A stretch of DNA of 64,000 bases, from positions 186,001 through 250,000 of the forward strand of contig NZ_JWHL01000001.1 of the NCBI RefSeq assembly GCF_018132105.1, given 5' to 3'. The notes under the pieces were generated by a model. That model saw only the letters and a list, made by a program, of their open reading frames with translations, had not been told where the DNA came from and ran no database searches. Position 1 is the first letter of the stretch; the number at the start of each line of letters is the position of its first letter. Below are positions 7,344 to 15,735 of this stretch, one piece after another. The DNA comes from Methanocalculus chunghsingensis. GTDB taxonomy: Archaea; Halobacteriota; Methanomicrobia; Methanomicrobiales; Methanocorpusculaceae. A program made the translations under genes and the position numbers.

Positions 7344-7609
7344 TCTGGCGAGTCTTATTCACTCCGAAAGCGGAACGAGACTTAAAAAGCCTTCAAAAGC
7401 CCGAGGAACAGCGGATAAAAGACGAGTTGACCGCTCTCGCAGAAGAAGCGCATCCCCGTTTACACGTAAAACAAAAGGGAAACCAAAACATTCCGGCTTA
7501 CTCCTATCGAATAGGGCGGTTTCGAATCATCCTCACAATTGAGGATGATATGATGGTAATCTTTGTGATCGAGATCGGGGATCGAAGCATAGTCTACCGA
7601 AAGTATTGA
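7340..7609 (+). CDS. RelE-family toxin
   Basis: An 89-residue RelE-like protein: WRVLFTPKAERDLKSLQKPE at the N-terminus, central IPAYSYRIGRFRIILTIED with the conserved YRIGRFR strand, and DRSIVYRKY at the end. Its ATG overlaps the antitoxin's stop (ATGA). The toxin is intact although its antitoxin carries an internal stop, which is noteworthy because free RelE is usually harmful. Confidence 0.8.
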   Translation: MIWRVLFTPKAERDLKSLQKPEEQRIKDELTALAEEAHPRLHVKQKGNQNIPAYSYRIGRFRIILTIEDDMMVIFVIEIGDRSIVYRKY

Positions 7610-7760
7610 TGTGGTGCGGGTTTTACATGGCATCACTATTTCTACAACTTGATTTAAGGAGATCGGGTACACTACACCATTTATCATTCTGTTAATTTCC
7701 ATCATATTTTCGCCCTTTTTCTGATCGTGCCATGAAATGTATCGAAAGCTTTATTGTAGT

Positions 7761-7781
7761 GTAGTGTTTACATAACACTAC
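7761..7781. promoter_or_regulatory. Palindrome abutting the transposase start
   Basis: GTAGTGTT-TACAT-AACACTAC is a perfect 8-bp inverted repeat ending one base before the ATG. A second overlapping one (TTGTAGTGT / ACACTACAA, 7754-7783) shares its right arm. It could be the terminal repeat, a repressor site or an RNA hairpin masking the start codon when transcription enters from outside. Confidence 0.55.
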
Positions 7782-9487
7782 AATGACCTGGATTCGGCGT
7801 ATGAAAAAGGGGGACAAAGTATACCTGTGTGAATACCGGAGTGTCAGAGAAGGGAAGAAGGTCCGGAGTGAGTTTGTCAGATACCTGGGGATCGAAGGTG
7901 ACCAGGAGAAGGTACCTCTCCCAAAGAAAACCATGATAGACTGGAAACCACCTGAACGATCCGTTCGGGCAGGTGATGTGACCGTTCTTTGGTCAATTGC
8001 CAGTGAGATGATGATGCCCGAGATTATTGACCGGATATGCGGCCGTAAAGGACGGAGAAAAACCAATAGTCCGGGGAAACTTCTGACATTGTGGGCGATT
8101 AACCGGGCGTTGGATCCTGAAAGTACAACCAATCTTGAAGAATGGATTGCGAGCACATCACTCCCTGAACTGGCACAGTTATCACCAAAAGGAAGTGATA
8201 GAGATGCGTTTTATGCGGCTCTTGATTGTATCTGCTCTGAGGATCCGGCAACAGGCCATCTCGTTAACAATACTCCGGCAATTGATGAGTCATTGTATGC
8301 GAAATGGAGAGATCTTCACCCAATACCAAATGGAGAATCAGAGTTTCTGGCATATGATATGACATCGACCCTCACCTATGGAGCCAGCTGCCCTCTTGCT
8401 GAAAAAGGACATAGTGCTGAGGACTGGCGACACCGACAGTTCAACCTCTCTCTTTTGGTTTCCAAATACGATTCTCAGCCACTGGCTCATATGGTTCATC
8501 CCGGAAATCACTCTTCGATGACCACTATGCAGCACGTTATTCCCCGGCTGTCCGACTTTGCAATACATAATGGGACTATTATCTGGGATAGAGGGAATAC
8601 CTCGAAAAAAACGGTTGTCGCATTGGAGAGAATGGGATGGAAGGTTGTGTGCGGTGTCCCAAAGATCTCAAATGAAGTGAAAAGCATCATTATGGCAACC
8701 GAGGTTCCGGAAAATCCCGAGTCTTTGGTTCCCTGCAAGAAGACCGGAGAGTTGTATGCATGTACGGCTGTGGCTCCGTTCTATGGCCAGGAACGGAAAG
8801 TGGTTATCTATAAAAACGTCACAAAAGCGGCCAAATCGCTTATTCGGAGAAACAAAGCAATCTATGAGATTTCACATGAGTTAGATCAGCTGAGGGGCAA
8901 ACGATCGTTCAAATCGCAAAGAGATCTGGCCAGTGCGATAAAAGCGATTGTCAATGGCTGGAGCAGCTTTTTTACGATACAGTACCCGGAAGATGAAAAC
9001 CAGATATCCTTCTCCTGGTCGCTGAATCAGAAAAGAGTTGATGATGCTAAAGCGATGGATGGAAAATTTCTGTTGTATGCAACAGATGAGACGTTTACCG
9101 CTCAGGAGATTGTCAGGATGTATCTTGAAAAAGACTTCATCGAGAAGGTTTTCAGGACAGTAAAGACGGATGAGGAGTTAAAACCAATCCGCCACAGATT
9201 GGAGTCACGGGTCAGGGCTATATTTTTTGTCTGTACATTGGCGTACCGATTACTGGCTGCCCTTCGTTGGAGGATCAATTCATCGAATTCTCGATATGTG
9301 ACGTTATCAGCAACTCAATTACTCCGAAAGCTTGGAAGGGTCGAGAAGTTAGAGGTGGATTTTGGGAAAGAATATGAGGTGTTCTATGTGAATGTGATGA
9401 AGGATCTCAGTGAACAGGTGGTAGCACTTGGTATGAACGATCTCTTTGCGACTCGAAGGTTTCTGAAGGAGTAGTGTACATAAACTC
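7764..9487 (+). mobile_element. IS1634-family insertion sequence
   Basis: The element spans a full transposase gene. Candidate terminal inverted repeats are gtgtttacataacactac on the left (7764-7781) and, on the right, gtagtgtacataaactc (9471-9487), which reversed reads gagtttatgtacactac; most positions pair. The exact ends and any target duplication are uncertain because the left side carries extra copies of the gtagtgt motif. It sits between the broken RelE module and the intact hicBA. Confidence 0.6.
7783..9474 (+). CDS. IS1634-family DDE transposase
   Basis: A 563-residue transposase. The N-terminus (MTWIRRMKKGDKVYLCEYRS) and layout are typical of IS1634-group, IS4-like enzymes. The DDE triad can be placed at D192 (AYDMTST), D269 (IIWDRGN) and E454 (DFIEKVFRTVK), the last within the Y-2-R-3-E-6-K type signature region. 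Full length, no frameshift seen, so probably recently active. It has no leader: the ATG follows directly after the left inverted repeat. Confidence 0.9.
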   Translation: MTWIRRMKKGDKVYLCEYRSVREGKKVRSEFVRYLGIEGDQEKVPLPKKTMIDWKPPERSVRAGDVTVLWSIASEMMMPEIIDRICGRKGRRKTNSPGKLLTLWAINRALDPESTTNLEEWIASTSLPELAQLSPKGSDRDAFYAALDCICSEDPATGHLVNNTPAIDESLYAKWRDLHPIPNGESEFLAYDMTSTLTYGASCPLAEKGHSAEDWRHRQFNLSLLVSKYDSQPLAHMVHPGNHSSMTTMQHVIPRLSDFAIHNGTIIWDRGNTSKKTVVALERMGWKVVCGVPKISNEVKSIIMATEVPENPESLVPCKKTGELYACTAVAPFYGQERKVVIYKNVTKAAKSLIRRNKAIYEISHELDQLRGKRSFKSQRDLASAIKAIVNGWSSFFTIQYPEDENQISFSWSLNQKRVDDAKAMDGKFLLYATDETFTAQEIVRMYLEKDFIEKVFRTVKTDEELKPIRHRLESRVRAIFFVCTLAYRLLAALRWRINSSNSRYVTLSATQLLRKLGRVEKLEVDFGKEYEVFYVNVMKDLSEQVVALGMNDLFATRRFLKE

Positions 9488-9553
9488 CGTAATTCAGGCT
9501 ACAAATGCGATTACAACATCAGTGTAGAATTATGGATAATATGAGAGAACGGC

Positions 9554-9787
9554 TTGGAGTGGGCAGATTTGAATTTTAAAATTTTTCTTGAACAGGATGA
9601 GGATGGATGGTATATCGCTACAGTTCCAGCACTTCCGGGGTGCATCTCTCAAGGAAAAACTGAGGAGGAGGCAAAGAAGAATATTGTCGAAGCAATTGAA
9701 CTTCATCTTCGTTCGCTTGCACAGGATGGTGTTCCACTGTATCAGAAAGAAGGACGAAAAGAGACATTTGTTGCCATCAATCTATGA
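9554..9787 (+). CDS. hicB: HicB-family antitoxin (duplicate copy B)
   Basis: TTG start, 77 residues, with the HicB core EQDEDGWYIATVPALPGC and ISQGKTEEEAKKNI. Nearly identical to 3892-4125; similarity extends upstream to about 9511 (3855 in copy A). The TTG start is preferred because an acidic WADLNFKI opening directly follows it in both copies. It overlaps hicA by four bases (ATGA), so the two are translationally coupled. This is the one hicBA locus in the island with both genes intact. Confidence 0.85.
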   Translation: MEWADLNFKIFLEQDEDGWYIATVPALPGCISQGKTEEEAKKNIVEAIELHLRSLAQDGVPLYQKEGRKETFVAINL

Positions 9788-10005
9788 GTTCTAAACTGCC
9801 AGTCCTTTCAGGTAAGGAGGTGGTAAAAGCACTGAGTAGACTGGGATATTGTGTTCATGATCAAAAGGGGAGCCATATTCATCTCAGGCACCCGATCCAA
9901 AGACCATTGACGGTTCCAAACCACCAGGAGATTGCACGAGGTACATTACGAGTCATCATCAAGGATGCAGATCTCACTGTTGAGGCATTTTTAGACTTGT
10001 TATAA
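9784..10005 (+). CDS. hicA: HicA-family mRNA interferase toxin
   Basis: A 73-residue HicA: LSGKEVVKALSRLGYCVHDQ forms the first helix and strands, KGSHIHLRHP carries the catalytic histidine, and the C-terminal helix LTVEAFLDLL closes the fold. HicA binds and cuts mRNA until neutralised by HicB. Intact. Its 3' end overlaps the convergent antitoxin gene by six bases. Confidence 0.85.
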   Translation: MSSKLPVLSGKEVVKALSRLGYCVHDQKGSHIHLRHPIQRPLTVPNHQEIARGTLRVIIKDADLTVEAFLDLL

Positions 10006-10548
10006 CCACCCATTTTTTCGTCGTACCCTTTCCCTTATCCAATCTCTTGATACGAAAAGAGATTCAGGAAAACAATGCTTCCATCTCAAAGACCCCGCTG
10101 ATTCTGTGATTCGCATAATCCCTTCGATTGTCGATTCAGTTCTTCGCTCTGCCAGCACAGCCAGATCATGGAGATCTTCCTGCAACTGCTCGTATTCATC
10201 AAGAGACAAAATGACTGCAACATGCTTCCCCCGCTCATCGATAATAAACTGTTCTTTGAATACACCCATCGTTGTTTTCCTCTGTGTAGCAGAATGCACA
10301 AGCTCGGAGGTAGTAAGGAGCTTTATTCCGATCAGACTATTCTCGTCATCGTAATCAAGGATGATCCCCTGCTTTATCCCTTCTGAATCCTTAATAGGGG
10401 TATCAGACAGCCGCATATACACTGCATCAGCCTCTTTGGCGATTCTTACTTTTAATGCGCATCCCTCCTGCCAATGAATGGTGCAATCGCGTGGTGAGGG
10501 GATAAAATGGGATTGATGATGAACCTGATCACGCTTCTCACACTTCAA
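10000..10548 (-). CDS. DUF2283 + Phd/YefM-like fusion, putative antitoxin
   Basis: The 182-residue frame holds two small domains. Residues about 32-80 (LKVRIAKEADAVYMRLSDTP onward, with GIILDYDDENSLIGIKLL) match DUF2283. Residues about 95-145 (MGVFKEQFIIDERGKHVAVI then LSLDEYEQLQEDLHDL) look like a Phd/YefM-type antitoxin. They are normally separate genes; here one frame joins them, though an internal ATG with AGGA upstream could still start the second alone. The C-terminal about 35 residues look decayed. The true start may be near residue 31 rather than 10548. No toxin partner adjoins. A scrap of it recurs at 3619-3668. Confidence 0.6.
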   Translation of the reverse strand: MKCEKRDQVHHQSHFIPSPRDCTIHWQEGCALKVRIAKEADAVYMRLSDTPIKDSEGIKQGIILDYDDENSLIGIKLLTTSELVHSATQRKTTMGVFKEQFIIDERGKHVAVILSLDEYEQLQEDLHDLAVLAERRTESTIEGIMRITESAGSLRWKHCFPESLFVSRDWIRERVRRKNGWL

Positions 10549-10569
10549 AAAAGATTGTGGTAGTACTAT

Positions 10570-13206
10570 TCAGATCCTCAACCCTTCCATCACCGCCCGG
10601 TACGACACAGAAACCTCCTGCCCCGTCTCAACAATCCGATACGTCCCTGTTGCCACAACCACATCATCCGGCCCGGCCTCGGTCGGATACGGGAGCACAA
10701 AGATCCCGTCCCGGCTCTCCTGCCGGTAGGTGAATGTCCTGCCGGTATTCGTCTCAACCGGCACCTCAATCGTTCCTTCTCCTTCGAGAACTGCACCGGA
10801 GACGAACTCGAAGATCTTCACATACCGGATATCGCCGCCACTGCTAAGGACATTTGTCGGTGATTCGTAGACAAGCCTGAACCGCTGCAGGGCATCAAGG
10901 TCTGTCGATGGTGTAAACATCTCCGGTGAGAGAATCTCGGCAGAATGGTTCGCCGGGGCGGCCCGGGTGAATTCCTCGATGTACCGCAGTGCATCCTCAA
11001 CCGTACCTGCCTGCTGGACGTTAGTGATTACGGGATAGGGGCTGGTTCCAAGGCCCAGTGCAGATGCCGGAGCAGACTCGACAACGAGAATCTCTCCGGC
11101 AGGTGTCGCCGAACCATCAAAGGCGTGGAGCCGCTGGATCATCGTCTGATAATAACTCTCTCGGTACAACTGGATGGTTGAGTAAGAACCTGTTGTAGCC
11201 GACTCCTGGTACAGCATCGGCTTCTGGAAGGGATCAGTCGCGTTCACCGGATCATGCCAGGTGGCCATCGCCCAGAATTTTCCGGTCGCCATCTCGATAT
11301 CGGTGATCACATACCGGATGCCGAGCTCTTCCAGCATCCCGGTTGCAGCATTAACATCTGTTTCCATAAAGAAATGTGCTGATGTTGTCGCCCCCCGCTG
11401 GAACGGATTTGCATGTGGTATCCGTTTGGAGACGAAGGTGATCCAGTGGCCGTAATCCCACCAGGAAAGCACTCCATAAGCTTCAGTCGGGTATTCAAAG
11501 GTATCCCGGACTTTCGGGGAGTCATAGATCTCATAATAATCCAGACCGGGATCCGACGTGTTCTCTCCAAGCCAGACGAGTGCGGCTGTCCAGTCACTGT
11601 TTATCCCCCCACCGACATTTGAGCCCATCATGATATTTGCGGACGCACTTGACCATGCAAAGAGGAGGGCGATGATCACCGTAACTACAAGTAGTCCGGA
11701 GCGGAGGGGCTTGCCAGATGGCTCTGCCGGTGCTTTCTGAACGACCTTCTGTTTCCTCCCTTTCTTCCCGGTATCCTCAGGGACGTCATCAGGAGCTTCA
11801 GGGGGTACCTCTTCTTCTTTCAGCTTGAGAAGCCTCTCAATTCCGGCAAGACGGAGGAGGTCCCTGCCGCCGATCTGCATCACTGCACCAACACAAATGG
11901 CCGCCATCAGTGCGATATTAGCGGCAAGATAATACTCAAACCGGACCTGCCGGGTGGTTGCAACGAAGATAAGGGCAAACCAGATGAGGGTGAAGAGAGC
12001 AGGAGCGTCATTCTGTTTCCAGATCCGATAGAGAAGATAGACCACACCGCCAGCGACAAGAATCCAGCCCCAATTAAAGACAGAGACTGCATTTGCAAAC
12101 TGCCAGGGCATCGCCTCCTGAACGGTGAGAACGACAGCCTGCATACCAAACACTGCAGTGAACTGGCCGATATACCCTCGTGTCAGATTTGGCAATGCCA
12201 GCAAACCAACAATCAAAGAAACGATAGTCAGGCCAACAAGAGATATTGGGTAGAAGTACCAGGGACGATCTGAAAGATACCGGGAGATACCATAGAGGAT
12301 AAGTGACCCGATAATAAGCAGTCCATAAACAACGATGTTCCCGGGTCCATAGACACCTACACCAAACCCTGTCTGATTCAGTCCAAAAGGAATGATCCCA
12401 AGAATGACCACAAGGAATGTGACAACGTTTGTCAGGATGAGATAATCCGATGCCTCTTTGCGGAACTGGTCAAGGAGTACCTGGATGATCGTATAGATTA
12501 CCACAATCACGCCGAAGATAACCATCGTCGTCATAGTGTAGAAACCAAGGAGGAACGCAATGCCCGCAAGAGCCGGATAGATCAGCACCGGATTCTTCAG
12601 GCTCGAGAGATCAGAAAGCCTCACCCCGCTCTCCTTCATTTTCATCAATGCAACAATAAAACAAAGGCAAAAGAGCGTCGAAAAGAGTGTCTCTCCGATA
12701 TGATGGTCCACAAATCCAAAGAGCGACCGATATGCATACTGGCCGGAGACAATTGCAATAAACCCGGCAGAAACAAGCCCGGTCTTCCAGTCCACAAGCT
12801 TTGCACCAAGCCCGTACATCACTGGAACCATCGCAACTGCCATCAGCGGCGGAAGGAACGAGGCGACATACATAATCTCCGGGCGGGTCGATGCCCCGGT
12901 CAGGATCACAAGAACGACCGCAAGCAGCCGGAAGAGCGGGCCCCAGTAGATCGCCTCTCCCATCGGGAAATGCGTCATCGGATCAAACCAGGAGTACGCA
13001 GGGAAATCAAGCGCCATCTGTTCGATCTGGCGGAGACTGTACCAGGGATCATTCCCTAGGAGATTAACCCAGTCATCCGAGACGATCCTGGGAATCGGAA
13101 GGGTCCGCAACCAGAATGTCAGAAGGGAAAAAGCGATCAGGCAGGTACCGATAAATGAATATCGGATCATTCGCCTGGTTATCTGAATATTTGACCCCTT
13201 ACGCAT
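10570..13206 (-). CDS. aglB: AglB/STT3 oligosaccharyltransferase
   Basis: An 878-residue membrane enzyme that transfers a lipid-linked glycan to Asn in N-x-S/T sequons on the outer face of the membrane. About 13 membrane helices fill the first half. The first external loop holds the DDW acidic motif (near residue 40) and the catalytic motif WWDYGHW starts at W582 in the soluble domain. A DIEMATGKFWAM stretch about 60 residues later fits the euryarchaeal DK-type motif. Length is normal for the family. A cytoplasmic basic/acidic linker (KKGRKQK) separates halves. It sits beside a GT4 glycosyltransferase and amino-uronate genes, consistent with S-layer or archaellin glycosylation. Confidence 0.95.
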   Translation of the reverse strand: MRKGSNIQITRRMIRYSFIGTCLIAFSLLTFWLRTLPIPRIVSDDWVNLLGNDPWYSLRQIEQMALDFPAYSWFDPMTHFPMGEAIYWGPLFRLLAVVLVILTGASTRPEIMYVASFLPPLMAVAMVPVMYGLGAKLVDWKTGLVSAGFIAIVSGQYAYRSLFGFVDHHIGETLFSTLFCLCFIVALMKMKESGVRLSDLSSLKNPVLIYPALAGIAFLLGFYTMTTMVIFGVIVVIYTIIQVLLDQFRKEASDYLILTNVVTFLVVILGIIPFGLNQTGFGVGVYGPGNIVVYGLLIIGSLILYGISRYLSDRPWYFYPISLVGLTIVSLIVGLLALPNLTRGYIGQFTAVFGMQAVVLTVQEAMPWQFANAVSVFNWGWILVAGGVVYLLYRIWKQNDAPALFTLIWFALIFVATTRQVRFEYYLAANIALMAAICVGAVMQIGGRDLLRLAGIERLLKLKEEEVPPEAPDDVPEDTGKKGRKQKVVQKAPAEPSGKPLRSGLLVVTVIIALLFAWSSASANIMMGSNVGGGINSDWTAALVWLGENTSDPGLDYYEIYDSPKVRDTFEYPTEAYGVLSWWDYGHWITFVSKRIPHANPFQRGATTSAHFFMETDVNAATGMLEELGIRYVITDIEMATGKFWAMATWHDPVNATDPFQKPMLYQESATTGSYSTIQLYRESYYQTMIQRLHAFDGSATPAGEILVVESAPASALGLGTSPYPVITNVQQAGTVEDALRYIEEFTRAAPANHSAEILSPEMFTPSTDLDALQRFRLVYESPTNVLSSGGDIRYVKIFEFVSGAVLEGEGTIEVPVETNTGRTFTYRQESRDGIFVLPYPTEAGPDDVVVATGTYRIVETGQEVSVSYRAVMEGLRI

Positions 13207-13231
13207 ATGATCAATCTATGCCTCAGAGGAT

Positions 13232-13247
13232 AATAATACGTATTATT
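13232..13247. promoter_or_regulatory. 16-bp palindrome between aglB and GT gene
   Basis: AATAATACGTATTATT is a perfect AT-rich palindrome in the 40-base gap between the GT4 stop and aglB start, 26 bases before aglB. That is the distance of an archaeal TATA element from a start with little or no leader. It could also act as a terminator for the upstream gene. Confidence 0.4.
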
Positions 13248-14407
13248 TATCTCTCCTCCCCGGAGAGAATCTCTTCTATAACAGTTTCAAACTCGGCTGC
13301 CTTCCTCTTCCAGGAGAAACGGGAAAAATCAATGGTATACTCCAACCTTTCCAGGTAGATCCGCCGAACTGTATTAACGAACTCATCCGGGCTCCGATAG
13401 ATATGAAGGTGAGGCCCGCCAATCGCCTCAACATCCGGGATCGGGGTCGAGAGGATCGGCCGGGAGCATGCTGAATATTCAAAGAACTTATTTGGGAGTG
13501 CTATCTGCACCCATTGCGGTGGAGAGAGCGGGATGGTGCAGACATCCATCGCATTCATGTAGAGCGGGAGTTCATCATACCGCTTTCCCCCGGTGAAGGT
13601 GACCATATCATCAAGGTTCAGAGAGGCGACCAGCACCTTCAGCTCATCAATATAATCGGTGAAGAGCGATCCCCCAACAATAAGTAAATGTACCTCAGGA
13701 CAGAAGGATCGGATCTCTGGCAGCATCCTGATCAGTTGATCAATCGCATACCAACGCTCGACACTCCCTGCAAAGCCTATCACAAAACTCTCCGAATCCA
13801 GCCCGACCTGTCTTTTACACACTCCCGTATCCCGTGGATAGAAGAGATCGGTATTGACTCCGTTTGTGATGAGCCCGGCAGAAAATCCATACTCTGCCAG
13901 CTGACGAACCAGGGATGGTGATACGGTCGTCACCCGGGTGCTATGAGAGAGATTCCACCGTGTAATCTTCCAGACAGTTGACCGGATCGCCTCTTTCAGG
14001 AAACGATTATTATAGTATGCAGCGGCTGAGTCAGGGAACCAGTCCTTGAGATCAAAGATGACCGGGACATTCTGCCGCTCCGCTGCTTTAACCATCGCTG
14101 CTCCTGCCAAAACATGCGCCCCGACGACGATATCGATATCTTCCTCCTTAATGATCCGATCGATCACCCTGAAATGATAAGGGGCATTCAATGTATAGTG
14201 AAGAAGCGGGCTCTGAAAGGGGAAGAGTGTCGCCTCATGCACTTTCAGCCTCGTCTCCCGTTCTTCTCCCCGGCTGACATGAAAGTGCGGGACATGGACT
14301 TCATGCCGGAGTGCCAGCTCCTCGCAGATGTAATGATGGCGGGATGGAATCGGATGGTGGATGTAATCCTGCGTTGAGACGAGGAGGATTCGCCGTTTCG
14401 CACCCAT
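13247..14407 (-). CDS. Glycosyltransferase family 4 protein
   Basis: A 386-residue GT-B enzyme. N-terminal acceptor half (ILLVSTQDYIHHPIPSRHH), a linker TTVSPSLVRQL with ITNGVNTDLFYPRD (near residue 195), then the donor half with FVIGFAGSVERWYAIDQLIR, LLIVGGS and NKFFEYSACSRPILSTPIPD. The last carries the conserved ExSA segment that contacts the nucleotide sugar. Likely builds the lipid-linked N-glycan used by AglB directly downstream. Sugar specificity is unknown. Same strand as aglB with a 40-base gap. The 14408-14659 stretch upstream, between divergent genes, should hold both promoters; I see no distinct element. Confidence 0.85.
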   Translation of the reverse strand: MGAKRRILLVSTQDYIHHPIPSRHHYICEELALRHEVHVPHFHVSRGEERETRLKVHEATLFPFQSPLLHYTLNAPYHFRVIDRIIKEEDIDIVVGAHVLAGAAMVKAAERQNVPVIFDLKDWFPDSAAAYYNNRFLKEAIRSTVWKITRWNLSHSTRVTTVSPSLVRQLAEYGFSAGLITNGVNTDLFYPRDTGVCKRQVGLDSESFVIGFAGSVERWYAIDQLIRMLPEIRSFCPEVHLLIVGGSLFTDYIDELKVLVASLNLDDMVTFTGGKRYDELPLYMNAMDVCTIPLSPPQWVQIALPNKFFEYSACSRPILSTPIPDVEAIGGPHLHIYRSPDEFVNTVRRIYLERLEYTIDFSRFSWKRKAAEFETVIEEILSGEER

Positions 14408-14659
14408 CGATCAGATCACTCCGATAACTTTCCAGAATAATGAACATACAACCTGATCCTTCCATCCGTTAGGTCGTGCTGGATATTTCGAGTACGCCAT
14501 ATGCATGATACCCTGTTTGTACCCGGCACTATTAATTCTGCCACACATACAAGAGAGCCGTTCAATTTGGATTCCATGTTCTTGATCCATATTCAGAATG
14601 CAGATCCTGTTTTACAAGATGAAAACCGATAATGATCCAGAACAGTCGGGGTTAGTCAG

Positions 14660-15574
14660 ATGGATGTCGGTGTCATCGGAGTAGGAGTGATGGGCAGAAA
14701 TCATGCCCGAATTTATAGTGAGCTAAAGGAGATTGGAACAACCTATGTCTTTGACCTTGATACAAAAAGTGCTGAAGAGGTTGCTGCCCAGACGGGAGCC
14801 GTGGTCTGTTCCTCGATTGGTGAACTGCTCAGGAAGGTCGATCTCGTCTCACTCGCTGTCCCTACCCGGTTCCACTTCGAGACCGCAAAACAGGTGATCG
14901 GATCCGGGGTGCATACCTTAATTGAAAAGCCGATCTGCTCCACCGTATCCGAGGCTGAGGAGCTGATCCAGGAGATTCCGGATGGGATTACAGTTGGAAT
15001 CGGGCATATCGAGCGGTTCAACCCGATCGTCCCTGAGATCCGAAGAATCGCAACCGCCCCCCAGTATGTCGCCTTCCACCGGCACAACCCGGCATCCGGC
15101 CGGATCACTGATGCCTCAATCGTCGAGGACCTGATGATCCATGATATCGACATCCTCTTCAATGCCTTCTTCCCGGATCAGCAGCATTCCTTCTCGGTAC
15201 GCGGAAACAAAGATATCGCGCTTGTTCTCGGATCTGTAGATACCACCTCCTTCTATCTCTCTGCCTCAAGGAAATCCGCAAAAAAGATCCGTTCGATCTA
15301 CATTGAGGAAGAAGAGCGTACAATCGAGGGCGATTTCATGACCCAGGAGATCTTTGTATACCGGAAACCGGAGACCTATGATCAGACGAACGGCTTATAC
15401 CGACAGGAGAATATCATCGAGAAGGTGCTCGTGAACAAGGTCGAGCCACTGAAGGTCGAACTTCAGGCATTTGTACGGGCTGCCAGGGATGGCAGACCAT
15501 TTGAGGTGACGCCAGAGCAGGGGCTTGCAAATCTGAGGATCTGTGAGGCGATCCAGCGGGGGATTTCCAGGTGA
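14660..15574 (+). CDS. Gfo/Idh/MocA-family oxidoreductase (WbpB-like)
   Basis: A 304-residue NAD-dependent sugar oxidoreductase. Rossmann start (VGVIGVGVMGRNHARIY, residues 3-19), the conserved EKPICSTVSEAEEL motif (about residue 93) and MIHDIDILFNAF (about 160) carrying the catalytic-site His. With the UDP-sugar dehydrogenase and DegT aminotransferase downstream it matches the 3-oxidation step of UDP-2,3-diamino-uronic acid synthesis (WbpB role): oxidation of UDP-GlcNAcA at C3. The assignment rests on the gene set. First gene of the operon 14660-20180. Confidence 0.8.
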   Translation: MDVGVIGVGVMGRNHARIYSELKEIGTTYVFDLDTKSAEEVAAQTGAVVCSSIGELLRKVDLVSLAVPTRFHFETAKQVIGSGVHTLIEKPICSTVSEAEELIQEIPDGITVGIGHIERFNPIVPEIRRIATAPQYVAFHRHNPASGRITDASIVEDLMIHDIDILFNAFFPDQQHSFSVRGNKDIALVLGSVDTTSFYLSASRKSAKKIRSIYIEEEERTIEGDFMTQEIFVYRKPETYDQTNGLYRQENIIEKVLVNKVEPLKVELQAFVRAARDGRPFEVTPEQGLANLRICEAIQRGISR

Positions 15575-15735
15575 TAGGAGAGAACCAGAACTGTAAGATC
15601 GAAGGGGTTCCTGCCTACCGGATCTCCTCCCTTGCAGTTGATACAAGTATTGAGGACTCGCCTTCGAGCATGACAACTACCTTTATGGAACCCCGAAACA
15701 TCGCTGCCACCGTATGCAATCCAGACATCATATAA
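15571..15735 (+). CDS. 54-residue ORF squeezed between sugar genes
   Basis: GTG overlaps the upstream stop (GTGA) and TAA is followed at once by the next gene's ATG, so the frame exactly fills the gap. It begins VIGENQNCKIEGVPAYRISS and contains no recognisable domain. In similar clusters a hexapeptide N-acetyltransferase (WbpD role) occupies this place; this could be a remnant or replacement, but I cannot show homology. May be a small protein, a relic or chance. Confidence 0.35.
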   Translation: MIGENQNCKIEGVPAYRISSLAVDTSIEDSPSSMTTTFMEPRNIAATVCNPDII

